Positions 52,867-63,773 of a stretch of 64,000 nt of DNA are shown here, one piece after another. Positions within the stretch are counted from its first letter, which is position 1. Each line of letters opens with the position of its first letter. Source of the DNA: Novilysobacter_A longmucuonensis (GTDB taxonomy: Bacteria > Pseudomonadota > Gammaproteobacteria > Xanthomonadales > Xanthomonadaceae). The notes under the pieces are model-generated. The model was given only the letters and a program-made list of their open reading frames with translations. It was not told the DNA's origin and made no database searches. The translations under genes were made by a program, and so were the position numbers. The stretch spans positions 372,001 through 436,000 of the forward strand of contig NZ_JBJMAW010000001.1 of the NCBI RefSeq assembly GCF_046600735.1, in the 5' to 3' direction.

Positions 52867-54264
52867 CTAGTTGCTGCCCGAGTCCAGTTGCGCTTCGGCA
52901 TCGGCGGTCAGCAGGCGGTTGATCTCCTGCACGTCCTGGATGTCGAGCGTGCCGGCGGCCTGCTCGAGCAGCAGCCGGTTCTGCAGGTAGTTGTAGCGCG
53001 CCAGCGCGTACGCCTGTTGTGCGGTGAATAGGTTCTGCTGGTTGATCAGCACGTCAAGCACGGTGCGGGTGCCGACCTCCAGGCCGACCTGTGAGGCGTC
53101 GTAGGCGCTGCGCGCGGAGAACAGCGCCAGCCGGCGCGCTTCGATTTCGCTGATGCCGGCGACCAGTGCCTGGTAGGCGTTGCGGGTGTTGCGCTCCAGC
53201 GCCCGCTTCTGCTGCTCGAGTTCGTCGCTGGCGATGTCGCGTTGTGCGATCGCCTGGCGCACGCCGGACTGCACCGCACCGCCGGAGAAGATCGGCACCG
53301 ACAGCGTAATGCCGATGCTGCGCGCCTGGCTGTCGTTCTCGAAATCGGTGACCTCATTGGCGATGTTGTTGGAGGAGGAACCCTCGGTGTTGGTATCGCC
53401 GTAGCTGCCGCCGAAATACAGCGTCGGCCAGTGCCCTGCGCGCGCGGTCTGGACATTGGCCGCAGTTGCGCGCACCTGGAACTCCTTGGCACGCAGCGCC
53501 GGGTTGTTGTCGAACGCGGTCTGGACCCAGCTGTCGGCCCCTTCCGATTCGGGCAGAGCCGGTTGGAAGTCCTCGGGCAACGCGCGCAGGTTGCGCACCG
53601 GCTGGCCGGTGATCTCGGCCAGTGCCTGGTAAGCGTCCTCCAGCGCGTTCTCGGCCAGGATCGTCTGCGCCCGCGCACTGTCGAAGGTGGCGCGGGCCTC
53701 GTGCACGTCGGTGATCGGCGCCAGGCCGACTTCCAGCCGCTTGGAGGCGAAGTCGAACTGCTTCTGCAGCGCCGTTTCCGCAGCCTGCGCCGCGGCGAGG
53801 GTTTCGATCGCCACCAGCACATTGAAGTAGGCAGCGGAGGTCCGCGTGACCAGCGAATCGCCCGCCGACTCGAGCTGGAAATCGCCGGCCTGGCTCAGTG
53901 CAAGCTGGCTCTTGAGCCGGGTGAAGTTGGCGCGGTCGTAGATCATCTGCTCCAGGCGCAGCCCGGCCTGGCGCGTGGTGCTTTCGTTGGTGCCGTTGTT
54001 GGGGATCAACGTGCTGCCGAAAGCCTGCGTGCCTTCGCTGTCGGAGCGGCTGCGCGTCAGCGAAGCGCTGCCGCCGAGCTGCGGCAGCAGGGCGGCGCGC
54101 GCCTGCACTGCGCCCTCCCGGATCGCCAGCCGGTTGGCCTCGGCCGCCGACAATTGCGGATCGCCGGCGCGGGCCATCTCGTAGGTCTGCAACAGGTCGG
54201 CGGCCGGAGCCGTGGCAGGCAGCAGGACGAAAGCGAGGGCAAGTGCGAGTGGGCGGCGGATCAT
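52867..54264 (-). CDS. tolC: TolC-family outer membrane channel
   Basis: Outer-membrane/periplasmic tunnel for type I secretion and RND efflux. 465 residues: signal peptide to 21, then two repeats of the outer-membrane efflux domain, each a long helical hairpin plus beta-strands. AEANRLAIREGAVQARAALL and SARTNYFNVL-like TRTSAAYFNVLVAIETLAAA mark repeat 1; KEFQVRATAANVQTARAGHWP and EVGTRTVLDVLINQQNLFTA mark repeat 2. In xanthomonads the tolC-pcm pair lies next to waaA as here. It could serve the two RND systems in this window, which have no channel gene of their own. Confidence 0.93.
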   Translation of the reverse strand: MIRRPLALALAFVLLPATAPAADLLQTYEMARAGDPQLSAAEANRLAIREGAVQARAALLPQLGGSASLTRSRSDSEGTQAFGSTLIPNNGTNESTTRQAGLRLEQMIYDRANFTRLKSQLALSQAGDFQLESAGDSLVTRTSAAYFNVLVAIETLAAAQAAETALQKQFDFASKRLEVGLAPITDVHEARATFDSARAQTILAENALEDAYQALAEITGQPVRNLRALPEDFQPALPESEGADSWVQTAFDNNPALRAKEFQVRATAANVQTARAGHWPTLYFGGSYGDTNTEGSSSNNIANEVTDFENDSQARSIGITLSVPIFSGGAVQSGVRQAIAQRDIASDELEQQKRALERNTRNAYQALVAGISEIEARRLALFSARSAYDASQVGLEVGTRTVLDVLINQQNLFTAQQAYALARYNYLQNRLLLEQAAGTLDIQDVQEINRLLTADAEAQLDSGSN

Positions 54265-54331
54265 GCGGGGTTCCTTGGTCCTTGTTTAACTATCCGCACC
54301 AGCATGTGCGGGATTTTGCGAGGGACTCGCA

Positions 54332-55003
54332 TCACAACTTGAATGCCGGCACGGGCGCGGCACCGGCAAGATAGGGCAGGTCGGTTTCGAACAACGACTC
54401 GATGCGCCGCTCGTTGACGTCCGTCGTGCTGGAGGCGCTTCGCACCAGCACCGCTTCCATCGCCGGCGCGCGGCCGCGGACCACGAACATGCGTCCGTGG
54501 GGCTGTAGCCACTGCAGGAACTGCGACGGGATCACATCGACCGCGCCGGTCACGCAGATCGCGTTGAAGCGGCGCTGGGTCTGCCACGAGAAAGCATCGG
54601 CCTGCTCGACGTGGACGTTGCCCAGGCCCAGCGCGGCCAGACGCGTGCGCGCGGCGTCGGCCAGGTCCACATGTTGTTCCAGGGTGACCACCGCGCGTGC
54701 GAGCCGCGCCAGGCACGCGGTCAGGAACCCGCTGCCGGTGCCGATCTCCAGCACGTCGTCGCTCGGTTCCAGTGCGAGCGCCTGCAGCGTGCGGCCCTCG
54801 ACCACCGGCTTCATCATGAACTCGCCATGGCCCAGCGGCAGCGGAAGGTCGGCATAGGCCAGGGTGCGGTGGGCGGCCGGCACAAACTCCTCGCGCGGCA
54901 GCGAAGCCAGCACCTCCAGCACGCGCGGATCGAGCACGTCCCACGGCCGAACCTGCTGCTCGACCATCAGTTCTCGGGCCTTGTCATAATCCATGGTGCT
55001 CAT
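54332..55003 (-). CDS. Pcm-like protein-L-isoaspartate methyltransferase family protein
   Basis: 223 residues with a Rossmann methyltransferase fold. VLEIGTGSGFLTACLARLAR is the SAM-binding loop, VVTLEQHVDLADAART the acidic ribose-binding strand, and CVTGAVDVIP the later motif. The segment preceding the SAM loop reads LPLGHGEFMMKP where true Pcm enzymes have a GQTISQP-type substrate loop, so the repair activity is doubtful. Gene is upstream of tolC on the same strand with 67 bases between. I call the family, not the activity. Confidence 0.78.
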   Translation of the reverse strand: MSTMDYDKARELMVEQQVRPWDVLDPRVLEVLASLPREEFVPAAHRTLAYADLPLPLGHGEFMMKPVVEGRTLQALALEPSDDVLEIGTGSGFLTACLARLARAVVTLEQHVDLADAARTRLAALGLGNVHVEQADAFSWQTQRRFNAICVTGAVDVIPSQFLQWLQPHGRMFVVRGRAPAMEAVLVRSASSTTDVNERRIESLFETDLPYLAGAAPVPAFKL

Positions 55004-55204
55004 CGGGGTCTCGGCTGCGCGCGGGAAACCCGCAATTCTAAAGCGTCGGGCGGTGTGGGGCTGCTGCGTGGAGCAGGAGCGGGGCCGTGGATAGAATCAT
55101 TCACACCGCCGCTGGAGCTGAGTGCCGGAAGTCACCCGGACTCCCGGTACCGGGCGGGGGTCATCGCGCCGCTGGAACCGATCGACACAGCGCTCCGAAC
55201 GGAT

Positions 55205-55918
55205 TCAACGTGACCCACCTGCGCCGCCGCGGGTGCCGTAGGCACGCAGAAACAGGTCCACGGATGCGGCCAGGTGTGCCTGCACCTCGTCGGCGGCAAG
55301 CCCACCGCAGCAGCCGAACACCATCTGCGCATGCGGCTCGCCCTTGAGCAGGGTGAAGAATTGTGCCGAGGCGCGGGCGACGTCGGGCACGTCCAGTTCG
55401 CCGATCGCGATCCGGCGTCGCAGCAGCGCGGAGAACTCGTCCTGCACCCGTTGCGGGCCGGCCTCCCAGAACATCTTCGGCAGGGCCGAGTCGGCCAGCT
55501 GCGGCGTGCACAGGATGCGGTGCCCGGCTATGGCCTCGGGCTTGCTGATCATTGCGTAGAACGCTCGGGCGATCGCCAGCAGGCGTTCGCGCAGCGGCAG
55601 GCCGGGTCCGGATTCGAACAACGTGCTGGGCAGTTGCTGCTCGCAGTAGGCGCGCACCGCCGCGGCGAACAAGGTCTCCTTGTCGCCGAAGTGGCTGTAG
55701 ACGGTGAGCTTGGAGACTCCGGCCTCGGCGGCGATCTGGTCCATGCTGGCGCCGCCGAACCCGTATTGGGTAAACATGCTCTTGGCCGCGTCGAGGATCG
55801 CAGCGCGCTTGGCCAGATCCTTGGGACGACCGGGGCCGGCCGGCTTTGCTTGCCCGGGACGGTCGGGATCGACCGGCTTGCCGGCGCTGGTCTTGTCACG
55901 TTTGCGGTCGGCGGACAT
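55205..55918 (-). CDS. TetR-family repressor of the adjacent RND operon
   Basis: 237 residues. A disordered basic N-terminus (to about 35) precedes the TetR helix-turn-helix: ILDAAKSMFTQYGFGGASM and IAAEAGVSKLTVYSHFGDKE at about 41-80. The ligand domain (about 95-225) resembles the AefR-like group (AFYAMISKPEAIAGHRIL). It is divergent from the RND adaptor gene; the 74-base region between them has an imperfect dyad TAATCG-gtt-CGATaTT at 55934-55949, a plausible operator covering both promoters. Model: binds and represses its own gene and the pump. Confidence 0.9.
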   Translation of the reverse strand: MSADRKRDKTSAGKPVDPDRPGQAKPAGPGRPKDLAKRAAILDAAKSMFTQYGFGGASMDQIAAEAGVSKLTVYSHFGDKETLFAAAVRAYCEQQLPSTLFESGPGLPLRERLLAIARAFYAMISKPEAIAGHRILCTPQLADSALPKMFWEAGPQRVQDEFSALLRRRIAIGELDVPDVARASAQFFTLLKGEPHAQMVFGCCGGLAADEVQAHLAASVDLFLRAYGTRGGAGGSR

Positions 55919-55992
55919 GCTTCAATACTAGACTAATCGGTTCGATATTTATACAGTACCCGCAGGTCCATTAATTAACCGTGAGGCGTCCG

Positions 55993-57138
55993 ATGCGCAG
56001 CGCGCAGTTCCCCGGCGTAGCCCTCGCCAGCGGCCAGATCCGGCTGGTGCTGGTGTTGATCGCGCTGTCGCTGGCCGCATGCGCAGGCGACGACGCAGCC
56101 GGCAGCGCGGCGCGTCCGGTGCTGGTGGTCCAGCCGACCACCGACCGAACCAGCGGCTCGTCGTTTGCCGGCGACGTGCGGGCGCGCGAGGAAAGCCCGC
56201 TGTCGTTCCGGGTCGGCGGCAACCTGGTCGAGCGCCGGGTCGATGTCGGCGACCGCGTCGCTGCCGGCGATCTGCTCGCGGTGCTCGAAGCCGGCGATTT
56301 TCAGGCTCAGGCGCGTGCTTCGCGGGCGCAGCTGGAAGCAGCCGAGGCGGAACTTGCGCGCGCCCGCGCCGATCAGGCGCGCTTTGCCCAGCTTGCCGAG
56401 GAGCAACTGGTGAGCCGTTCGAGGATCGATGCCCAAGACGCCGCGGCTGCCGCGGCGCAAGGCCGGGTCGATGCGGCACGCGCGAACCTGCGGGTCGCGC
56501 GCAACCAGACCGGCTACACCCAGCTGCGGGCGCCGGCCGATGGTGTGATCGCCGCGCGTAGCGCCGAGGCCGGGCAGGTGGTCGCGGCCGGGCAGACGGT
56601 ATTCACCCTGGCCGCCGACGGCGCACGCGAAGTCGCGTTCGCGGTGCCCGAAGGCGCGATCGGACGCATTGCCTCGGGCCAGGCGGTGCAGGTCGAACTC
56701 TGGGCGCAGGACGGGCGGCGCTGGCCGGGCCAGGTGCGTGAGGTCGCGCCGGCCGCGGATCCGGCGTCGCGCACCTACGCCGCACGCGCGACCGTGGACG
56801 CGCCGGCCGGCGCGCTGCAACTGGGCCAGAGCGCGCGGGTGTTGCTGGAGGGCGACGTCGGCGCCGCGCTCGGCGTGCCGCTGGCGGCACTGCAACGGCA
56901 GATCGACGGGCAGGGCGCAACGGTGTTCGTGGTCGATCAGGAGACCTCGACGCTGCGCCTGCAGGCGGTCGAGGTCGGCCCGTATCGCGAGGACCGCGTG
57001 CCGGTGACCGGTGGCCTGAGCGCGGATGCCTGGGTGGTCGCCGCGGGCGGGCATCTGCTGCGCGAGGGACAGAAGGTGAGCGCGGTGGACCGTGACAACC
57101 GGCCCCTAAAACCGACAACCATTACCGCGCGCGAATGA
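55993..57138 (+). CDS. RND efflux periplasmic adaptor lipoprotein (second system)
   Basis: 381 residues. Lipobox SLAAC with lipidated C30; barrel-sandwich halves (about 55-95, RVGGNLVERRVDVGDRVAAG; 165-195, TQLRAPADGVIAARSAEAGQ), helical hairpin (100-160) and beta-barrel (200-275). Start ATG 55993 is preceded by GTGAGG with six-base spacing; GTG 55981 also opens the frame. It heads the operon divergent from the TetR regulator and is followed by the permease after a CCCTC element. The sequence is close to the acriflavine/multidrug adaptors of the AcrA family. Confidence 0.9.
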   Translation: MRSAQFPGVALASGQIRLVLVLIALSLAACAGDDAAGSAARPVLVVQPTTDRTSGSSFAGDVRAREESPLSFRVGGNLVERRVDVGDRVAAGDLLAVLEAGDFQAQARASRAQLEAAEAELARARADQARFAQLAEEQLVSRSRIDAQDAAAAAAQGRVDAARANLRVARNQTGYTQLRAPADGVIAARSAEAGQVVAAGQTVFTLAADGAREVAFAVPEGAIGRIASGQAVQVELWAQDGRRWPGQVREVAPAADPASRTYAARATVDAPAGALQLGQSARVLLEGDVGAALGVPLAALQRQIDGQGATVFVVDQETSTLRLQAVEVGPYREDRVPVTGGLSADAWVVAAGGHLLREGQKVSAVDRDNRPLKPTTITARE

Positions 57139-57177
57139 ATTGCCATTGAAGCCCATCGAAGCGACTCCCGCCCGGCA

Positions 57178-57275
57178 CCTTCGCCCTTCCCCTGCTCGGG
57201 GGGAAGGGTTGGGATGGCGGCACGCCCGGTCGCCGCGCGCCCTCACCCCAACCCTCTCCCGCAGGCGGGAGAGGG
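57178..57275. repeat. CCCTC hairpin element between adaptor and permease
   Basis: Two hairpins, CCCTTCCCC...GGGGAAGGG (57184-57208) and CCCTCTCCC-gcaggc-GGGAGAGGG (57252-57275), plus long-range complementarity between GGGTTGGG and CCCCAACCC. Resembles 4934-5118, which occupies the matching place in the first RND operon. Confidence 0.75.
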
Positions 57276-57302
57276 GGCCAGGGCACACGAGTAGCTAGGC
57301 CC

Positions 57303-60300
57303 ATGCGCTTCAACCTGTCCGAGTGGGCGCTGCGCCATCGCAGCCTGATCATCTACGCGATGCTGGTGCTGGCGATCACCGGCAGTTTCTCGTACGCCAC
57401 TCTCGGGCGCAGCGAGGACCCGGCGTTCACCTTCAAGTTCATGGTGATCCAGACCCGCTGGCCCGGCGCGACCGCCGAGGAGGTCTCCAAGCAGGTCACC
57501 AAACGCATCGAGCGCACGCTCATGGAAACCGGCGAGTACGAGTTCATCCGCTCGTACTCGCGCGCCGGCGAGTCGCAGGTGATCTTTGCCGCGCGCGACT
57601 CGATGCATTCGGCGCAGATCGAGCCGCTCTGGTACCAGGTGCGCAAGAAGATCGGCGACATTCGCCCGAGCCTGCCGCGCGACGTGGTCGGCCCGTTCTT
57701 CAACGACGAATTCGGCGATACGTTCGGCAACATCTACGCGCTGACCGGCGAAGGCTTCGACTACGCCGTGCTCAAGGACTACGCCGAGCGCGTGCAGCTC
57801 GCGCTGCAGGACCTGCCGGACGTCGGCAAGATCGAGCTGTTCGGGCTGCAGGAGGAGAAGATCTGGGTCGAGCTGTCCCACACCCGGCTGGCCACCCTGG
57901 GGGTGTCGGCCGCGGCGGTGCAGCAGGCGCTGGAGGGCCAGAACGCGATGGCCCCCGCCGGGTTCTTCGAGACCGCCAGCAGCCGCGTACCGCTGCGGGT
58001 GGACGGCCGGTTCGGCTCGGTCGAGCAGATCCGCGACTTCCCGATCCGGGTCGGCGACCGCAGCTTCCGGCTGGGCGATGTCGCCGAGGTGCATCGTGAG
58101 TTCGCCGATCCGCCGGCGCCGCGGATGCGCTTCATGGGCCAGGACGCGATCGGCGTGGGCGTGGCGATGCGTGAGGGCGGCGACATCCTCGAGCTCGGCC
58201 AGACCCTGGAGCGCGAGCTGGCCGCGCTGCAGCGGACGCTGCCGGCCGGGATGGTGCTGAGCAAGGTCTCCGATCAGCCGGCCGCGGTCGAGGAATCGGT
58301 CGGCGAGTTCATCAAGGTGCTGGCCGAGGCGGTCGCCATCGTGCTGCTGGTGTGCTTCGTGTCGCTGGGCTGGCGCACCGGGCTGGTGGTCGCGCTGTCG
58401 ATCCCGCTGGTGCTGGCGATGACGTTCGCGGCGATGCAGTTCTTCGGCGTCGGCCTGCACAAGATCTCGCTCGGCGCGCTGGTGCTGTCGCTCGGGCTGC
58501 TGGTCGACGACGCGATCATCGCGGTGGAGATGATGGCGATCAAGATGGAGCAGGGCTTCAGCCGGCTGAAGGCGGCGGCGTTCGTTTGGGACTCGACCGC
58601 CTTCCCTATGCTGACCGGTACCCTGATCACTGCCGCGGGGTTCCTGCCGATCGCGACCGCGGCATCGAGCACCGGTGAATACACGCGCTCACTGTTCCAG
58701 GTGGTCACCATCGCGCTGCTGATGTCGTGGGTCGCGGCGGTGGCGTTCATTCCGTTTCTGGGCGACAAGCTGTTGCCTGACCATGGCCACGGATCGGCGC
58801 TCAGACCCGGTTCCCTCGCGTCGCGCTGGCACGCGCGCCGTCAGCGCTGGGCCGAGTGCTACCCGCAGTACGCCGATCTGATCGCACCGCCGCCGCACGA
58901 CGGCCGCGACCGTGATCCCTACGCGACCCGCTTCTACCAGCGCTTCCGTGGCTGGCTGGTCTGGTGCGTGCGACGGCGCTGGCTGGTGATCGGCATGACC
59001 GTGGCCGTGTTCGCCGCCTCGATCGTGCTGTTCCGCTTCGTGCCGCAGCAGTTCTTCCCCGACTCGGTACGGCCCGAGCTGATGGTCGACATGGAGCTGG
59101 CCGAGGGCAGTTCGTTGCGCGCGACCCAGGCGCAGGCCGAGCGGCTCGAGGCGATCCTCGCGCAGCGCGAGGACCTGACCCACTTCGTCGCCTACGTCGG
59201 CACCGGCTCGCCGCGCTTCTACCTGCCGCTGGACCAGCAGCTGCCGGCGGCCAACTTCGCCCAGTTCGTGCTGATGCCCGAGGACATCGCCGCGCGCGAA
59301 GCGGTCCGGAGCTGGATCATCGAGGAGGTGGTGCCGCGCTTCCCGGAGCTGCAGTTACGCGTCACCCGGCTGGAGAACGGGCCGCCGGTCGGCTATCCGG
59401 TGCAGTTCCGCGTATCCGGCGAGCACATCGACCGGGTACGCGAGATCGCCTACCGCGTCCGCGAACAGATCGGTGAGAACCCGCACGTGGCCAATGTAAA
59501 TCTCGACTGGGACGAGCCTGGCAAGGTCGTGCGGCTGCACGTCGACCAGGCGCGTGCACGCGCGCTCGGGGTCAGTTCGGCGCAGTTGTCGCAGTTCCTC
59601 TCGACCACGCTGTCGGGCGGCCATGTCAGCACCTGGCGCGAAGGCGACGAGCTGATTGAGATACTGCTGCGCGGATCGGCGCCGGAGCGCTCGGACCTGG
59701 ACATGCTCGGCAGCCTGATGGTCCCTATCGGGAGCGGGCCGACCGCGAGCGGGCAGAGCGTACCGCTGAGCCAGATCGCCACGCTCGAGTACGGCTTCGA
59801 GGACGGCATCATCTGGCATCGCGACCGGCTGCCGACGATCACTGTTCGCGCCGACATCTACGACGGCACCCAGCCGGCCACGGTGACGGGGCAGATCTCG
59901 CCGACGCTCAAGGACATCCGCAGCGGGCTGCCGTACGGCTACTCGGTGGAGGTCGGCGGCAGCGTCGAGGATTCCGCGCGCGGGCAGAACTCGATCATCG
60001 CCGGCGTGCCGCTGTTCGGGTTCGTCGTGTTCACCCTGTTGATGCTGCAACTGCGCAGCTTCTCGCGCAGTGTCATGGTGCTGTTGACCGCGCCGCTGGG
60101 CCTGATCGGGGTGACCCTGTTCCTGCTGATGTTCCGGGTGCCGTTCGGCTTCGTGGCGATGCTCGGCACGATCGCGTTGGCCGGCATGATCATGCGCAAC
60201 TCGGTGATCCTGGTCGATCAGATCGAGCAGGACCGCGGCGAGGGGCTGGACACGTGGCAGGCGATAGTCGAGGCGACCGTGCGCCGCTTCCGGCCGATCG

Positions 60301-60485
60301 TGCTGACCGCGCTGGCGTCGATCCTGGCGATGATCCCGCTGTCGCGCAGCGCGTTCTTCGGGCCGATGGCGGTGTCGATCATGGGTGGCCTGCTGGTCGC
60401 CACGGTACTGACGCTGTTCTTCCTGCCGGCGCTGTACGCGGCGTGGTTCAGGGTGAAGGTGCCGGAGATGGCTTCCAGGCTTTGA
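57303..60485 (+). CDS. RND efflux permease (second system)
   Basis: 1060 residues of a proton-driven RND pump. FNLSEWALRHRSLIIYAMLV is the opening before TM1; D402 and D403 in LLVDDAIIAVEMM are the proton-relay residues in TM4; EYNVSP-like periplasmic loops follow. AGMIMRNSVILVDQIEQD in TM10-11 is typical. A cytosolic insert of about 60 residues at about 490-550 (LPDHGHGSALRPG to DGRDRDPY) is longer than in AcrB. Its stop TGA lies in the first bases of the GACGCGGATC repeat at 60482. No channel gene in the operon; tolC at 52.9 kb is nearest. Confidence 0.92.
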   Translation: MRFNLSEWALRHRSLIIYAMLVLAITGSFSYATLGRSEDPAFTFKFMVIQTRWPGATAEEVSKQVTKRIERTLMETGEYEFIRSYSRAGESQVIFAARDSMHSAQIEPLWYQVRKKIGDIRPSLPRDVVGPFFNDEFGDTFGNIYALTGEGFDYAVLKDYAERVQLALQDLPDVGKIELFGLQEEKIWVELSHTRLATLGVSAAAVQQALEGQNAMAPAGFFETASSRVPLRVDGRFGSVEQIRDFPIRVGDRSFRLGDVAEVHREFADPPAPRMRFMGQDAIGVGVAMREGGDILELGQTLERELAALQRTLPAGMVLSKVSDQPAAVEESVGEFIKVLAEAVAIVLLVCFVSLGWRTGLVVALSIPLVLAMTFAAMQFFGVGLHKISLGALVLSLGLLVDDAIIAVEMMAIKMEQGFSRLKAAAFVWDSTAFPMLTGTLITAAGFLPIATAASSTGEYTRSLFQVVTIALLMSWVAAVAFIPFLGDKLLPDHGHGSALRPGSLASRWHARRQRWAECYPQYADLIAPPPHDGRDRDPYATRFYQRFRGWLVWCVRRRWLVIGMTVAVFAASIVLFRFVPQQFFPDSVRPELMVDMELAEGSSLRATQAQAERLEAILAQREDLTHFVAYVGTGSPRFYLPLDQQLPAANFAQFVLMPEDIAAREAVRSWIIEEVVPRFPELQLRVTRLENGPPVGYPVQFRVSGEHIDRVREIAYRVREQIGENPHVANVNLDWDEPGKVVRLHVDQARARALGVSSAQLSQFLSTTLSGGHVSTWREGDELIEILLRGSAPERSDLDMLGSLMVPIGSGPTASGQSVPLSQIATLEYGFEDGIIWHRDRLPTITVRADIYDGTQPATVTGQISPTLKDIRSGLPYGYSVEVGGSVEDSARGQNSIIAGVPLFGFVVFTLLMLQLRSFSRSVMVLLTAPLGLIGVTLFLLMFRVPFGFVAMLGTIALAGMIMRNSVILVDQIEQDRGEGLDTWQAIVEATVRRFRPIVLTALASILAMIPLSRSAFFGPMAVSIMGGLLVATVLTLFFLPALYAAWFRVKVPEMASRL

Positions 60486-60635
60486 CGCGGATCAACGCGG
60501 AAAATACACGGATAACGCCAAAATGGAACAGGCAGAGGTCGGCCGGCAGGCATTTGTCGCGATGAACGGCCTCGCGCGCGATCTCCTTCAGAAAGCTCTA
60601 TCCGCGTTTCAATCCGCGTTGATCCGCGTCAAAAA
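60482..60635. repeat. GACGCGGATC inverted-repeat element (second copy)
   Basis: Left arm TTTGACGCGGATCAACGCGG (60482-60501, then CACGGATA) is inverted at TATCCGCGTTTCAATCCGCG and TTGATCCGCGTCAAA (60597-60633). Same family as 45197-45292. The TGA stop of the RND permease is inside the left arm. Confidence 0.85.
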
Positions 60636-60647
60636 AGCTCCTACGCG

Positions 60648-61286
60648 TCAGCCCTCATCGCCCCAGGGCGCCGGCGGCACTGCGACCGGCTGGGTCAGGT
60701 CGAACTCGACCCGGAACAGGCGTCCGCCCGGGCGAGCCAGTTCGTAGACGAACTCCCGGCCGGGATCGAACTCCATCGCCCAGGTGTTGGTCACCGACAC
60801 GTCCAGGCCCTCGCGCAGGAACATCGCCTTGGAGAACTCGTCGACCGGAAACTCCTGGCGCTGTGCGGTGCCGAGGGCGACCGTGTCGCCGCCGTACATC
60901 GTGACCGCGTCGTCGCTGCCGTCCTCGTGGCGGTGGTCGTGTTTGAGCCGCAGGCCCGGACCGGTGCGGGTGATGACCCAGGTGCGCGAGCGGTCGTCGC
61001 CGACGTGGAACGGCACGCGCAACTCGGTATCGCCGCAGCCGCGCACGTGCATCACCAGGGGCTTGCCGGCGAACGGGTCATCGCCGGTCGGTGCCGGTGT
61101 GTCGACCGCCACCCGCCCGGCGAAAGCCTGGCCGCACATCGATTCGAGCCCGGCGTAGAACTGGTCGGCCGGCAGCGTGATGGCCGACGTCGCTGCCGCA
61201 TCGGTCGAGGTGGATGAGCTCATGGCGCAGCCGGACACGGCGACGACGAGGGCGGTCAGGGCGAGGCGGATCGGAATGATGGTCAT
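60648..61286 (-). CDS. Lipoprotein of unknown function
   Basis: 212 residues. A lipobox VSGC puts the lipidated cysteine at residue 20. The mature part has single cysteines in SMCGQAF and VRGCGD that may form a disulfide, and a beta-rich body (LVMHVRGC, RTWVITRTGPGLRLKHDHRH, TNTWAMEFDPGREFVYELAR). I recognise homologous hypothetical proteins in this order but no function. It faces thiC across the riboswitch and converges on the RND permease. Confidence 0.8.
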   Translation of the reverse strand: MTIIPIRLALTALVVAVSGCAMSSSTSTDAAATSAITLPADQFYAGLESMCGQAFAGRVAVDTPAPTGDDPFAGKPLVMHVRGCGDTELRVPFHVGDDRSRTWVITRTGPGLRLKHDHRHEDGSDDAVTMYGGDTVALGTAQRQEFPVDEFSKAMFLREGLDVSVTNTWAMEFDPGREFVYELARPGGRLFRVEFDLTQPVAVPPAPWGDEG

Positions 61287-61384
61287 CGCCGCACCGTAGC
61301 CGCTACGCCGGCGCCGGGCAAATGGGGTTGCTGGCGTGGCAAGTGCTGGCCCCGGGGCGGTGGCCGTGATGAAATGCAGCTTGA

Positions 61385-61478
61385 AGCGGGGGTACCACGG
61401 CCGATCGGGCCGCCGGTTGAGACAGACCCTTCGAACCTGATGCGGGCAAGGGCGCGACCCCAGCCGCCGTAGGGAGCT
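61385..61478 (+). promoter_or_regulatory. TPP riboswitch (thi element) upstream of thiC
   Basis: GCGGGGGTACC, then GGTTGAGACAGACCCTTCGA and ACCTGATGCGGGCAA, closed by CCGCCGTAGGGAGC, are the conserved segments of the THI box in the right order. It ends about 69 bases before the thiC start. Expected to shut off thiC when thiamine pyrophosphate is bound. Confidence 0.93.
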
Positions 61479-61546
61479 TCGCCGGATGCACTGCGTCCGC
61501 GCGCCGCCGCTTCGTCCACGCTCCCCGCGCCCATAGGACGAAACGA

Positions 61547-63442
<1,896 letters not shown>

Positions 63443-63481
63443 ACCGGAGGTGGCTCCGCCCCCGCGGCGCCACGTATCTAT

Positions 63482-63727
63482 GTGGAGCGGAGCTTGCTCC
63501 GCTGCAGGTAGCGGCGAAAACAGCAGCCGAGCGAAGTCGGCGCTACCGATCGCGTGCAGGTTTCTGTAGGAGCGCCCCATGGGCGCGAAGCCTGCCGCGG
63601 CGCAACCCCGGCTCCGATCGCGGGCATGGCCCCGCTCCTACACCCCTCCGCCGCACGTGCACGTAGCGGGGCTTGCTCCGCTGCCACCGGCTTCATGCCG
63701 CACGCAGCCGAGCAAGCTCGGCTCTAC
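63482..63727. repeat. Mixed REP array downstream of thiC
   Basis: Seven hairpins in alternating orientation, several decayed: 63482-63503 (GTGG head), 63508 onward paired with 63525-63545, 63566-63588 (+, stem GCGCCC), 63618-63641 (-, stem GCGGGC), 63663-63682 (+), 63706-63727 (-, stem AGCCGAGC). Three stem classes are mixed in 246 bases. This occupies most of the space after thiC. Confidence 0.8.
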
Positions 63728-63749
63728 CCACCCTCCGTCGGCGTCTGCC

Positions 63750-63773
63750 AAAAAAAACGCGCCATCGGCGCGT
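63750..63773 (-). terminator. Minus-strand terminator, owner not seen
   Basis: On the minus strand ACGCGCC-gat-GGCGCGT is followed by eight T. It would end a leftward transcript from beyond 63780, but no leftward gene is recognisable in 63774-64000. Confidence 0.75.

Noticed and set aside
55919..55992. Perfect TetR palindrome in the divergent promoter
   Set aside because: Only an imperfect dyad (TAATCG/CGATaTT) could be found, so it is mentioned with the regulator and not listed as a separate operator.
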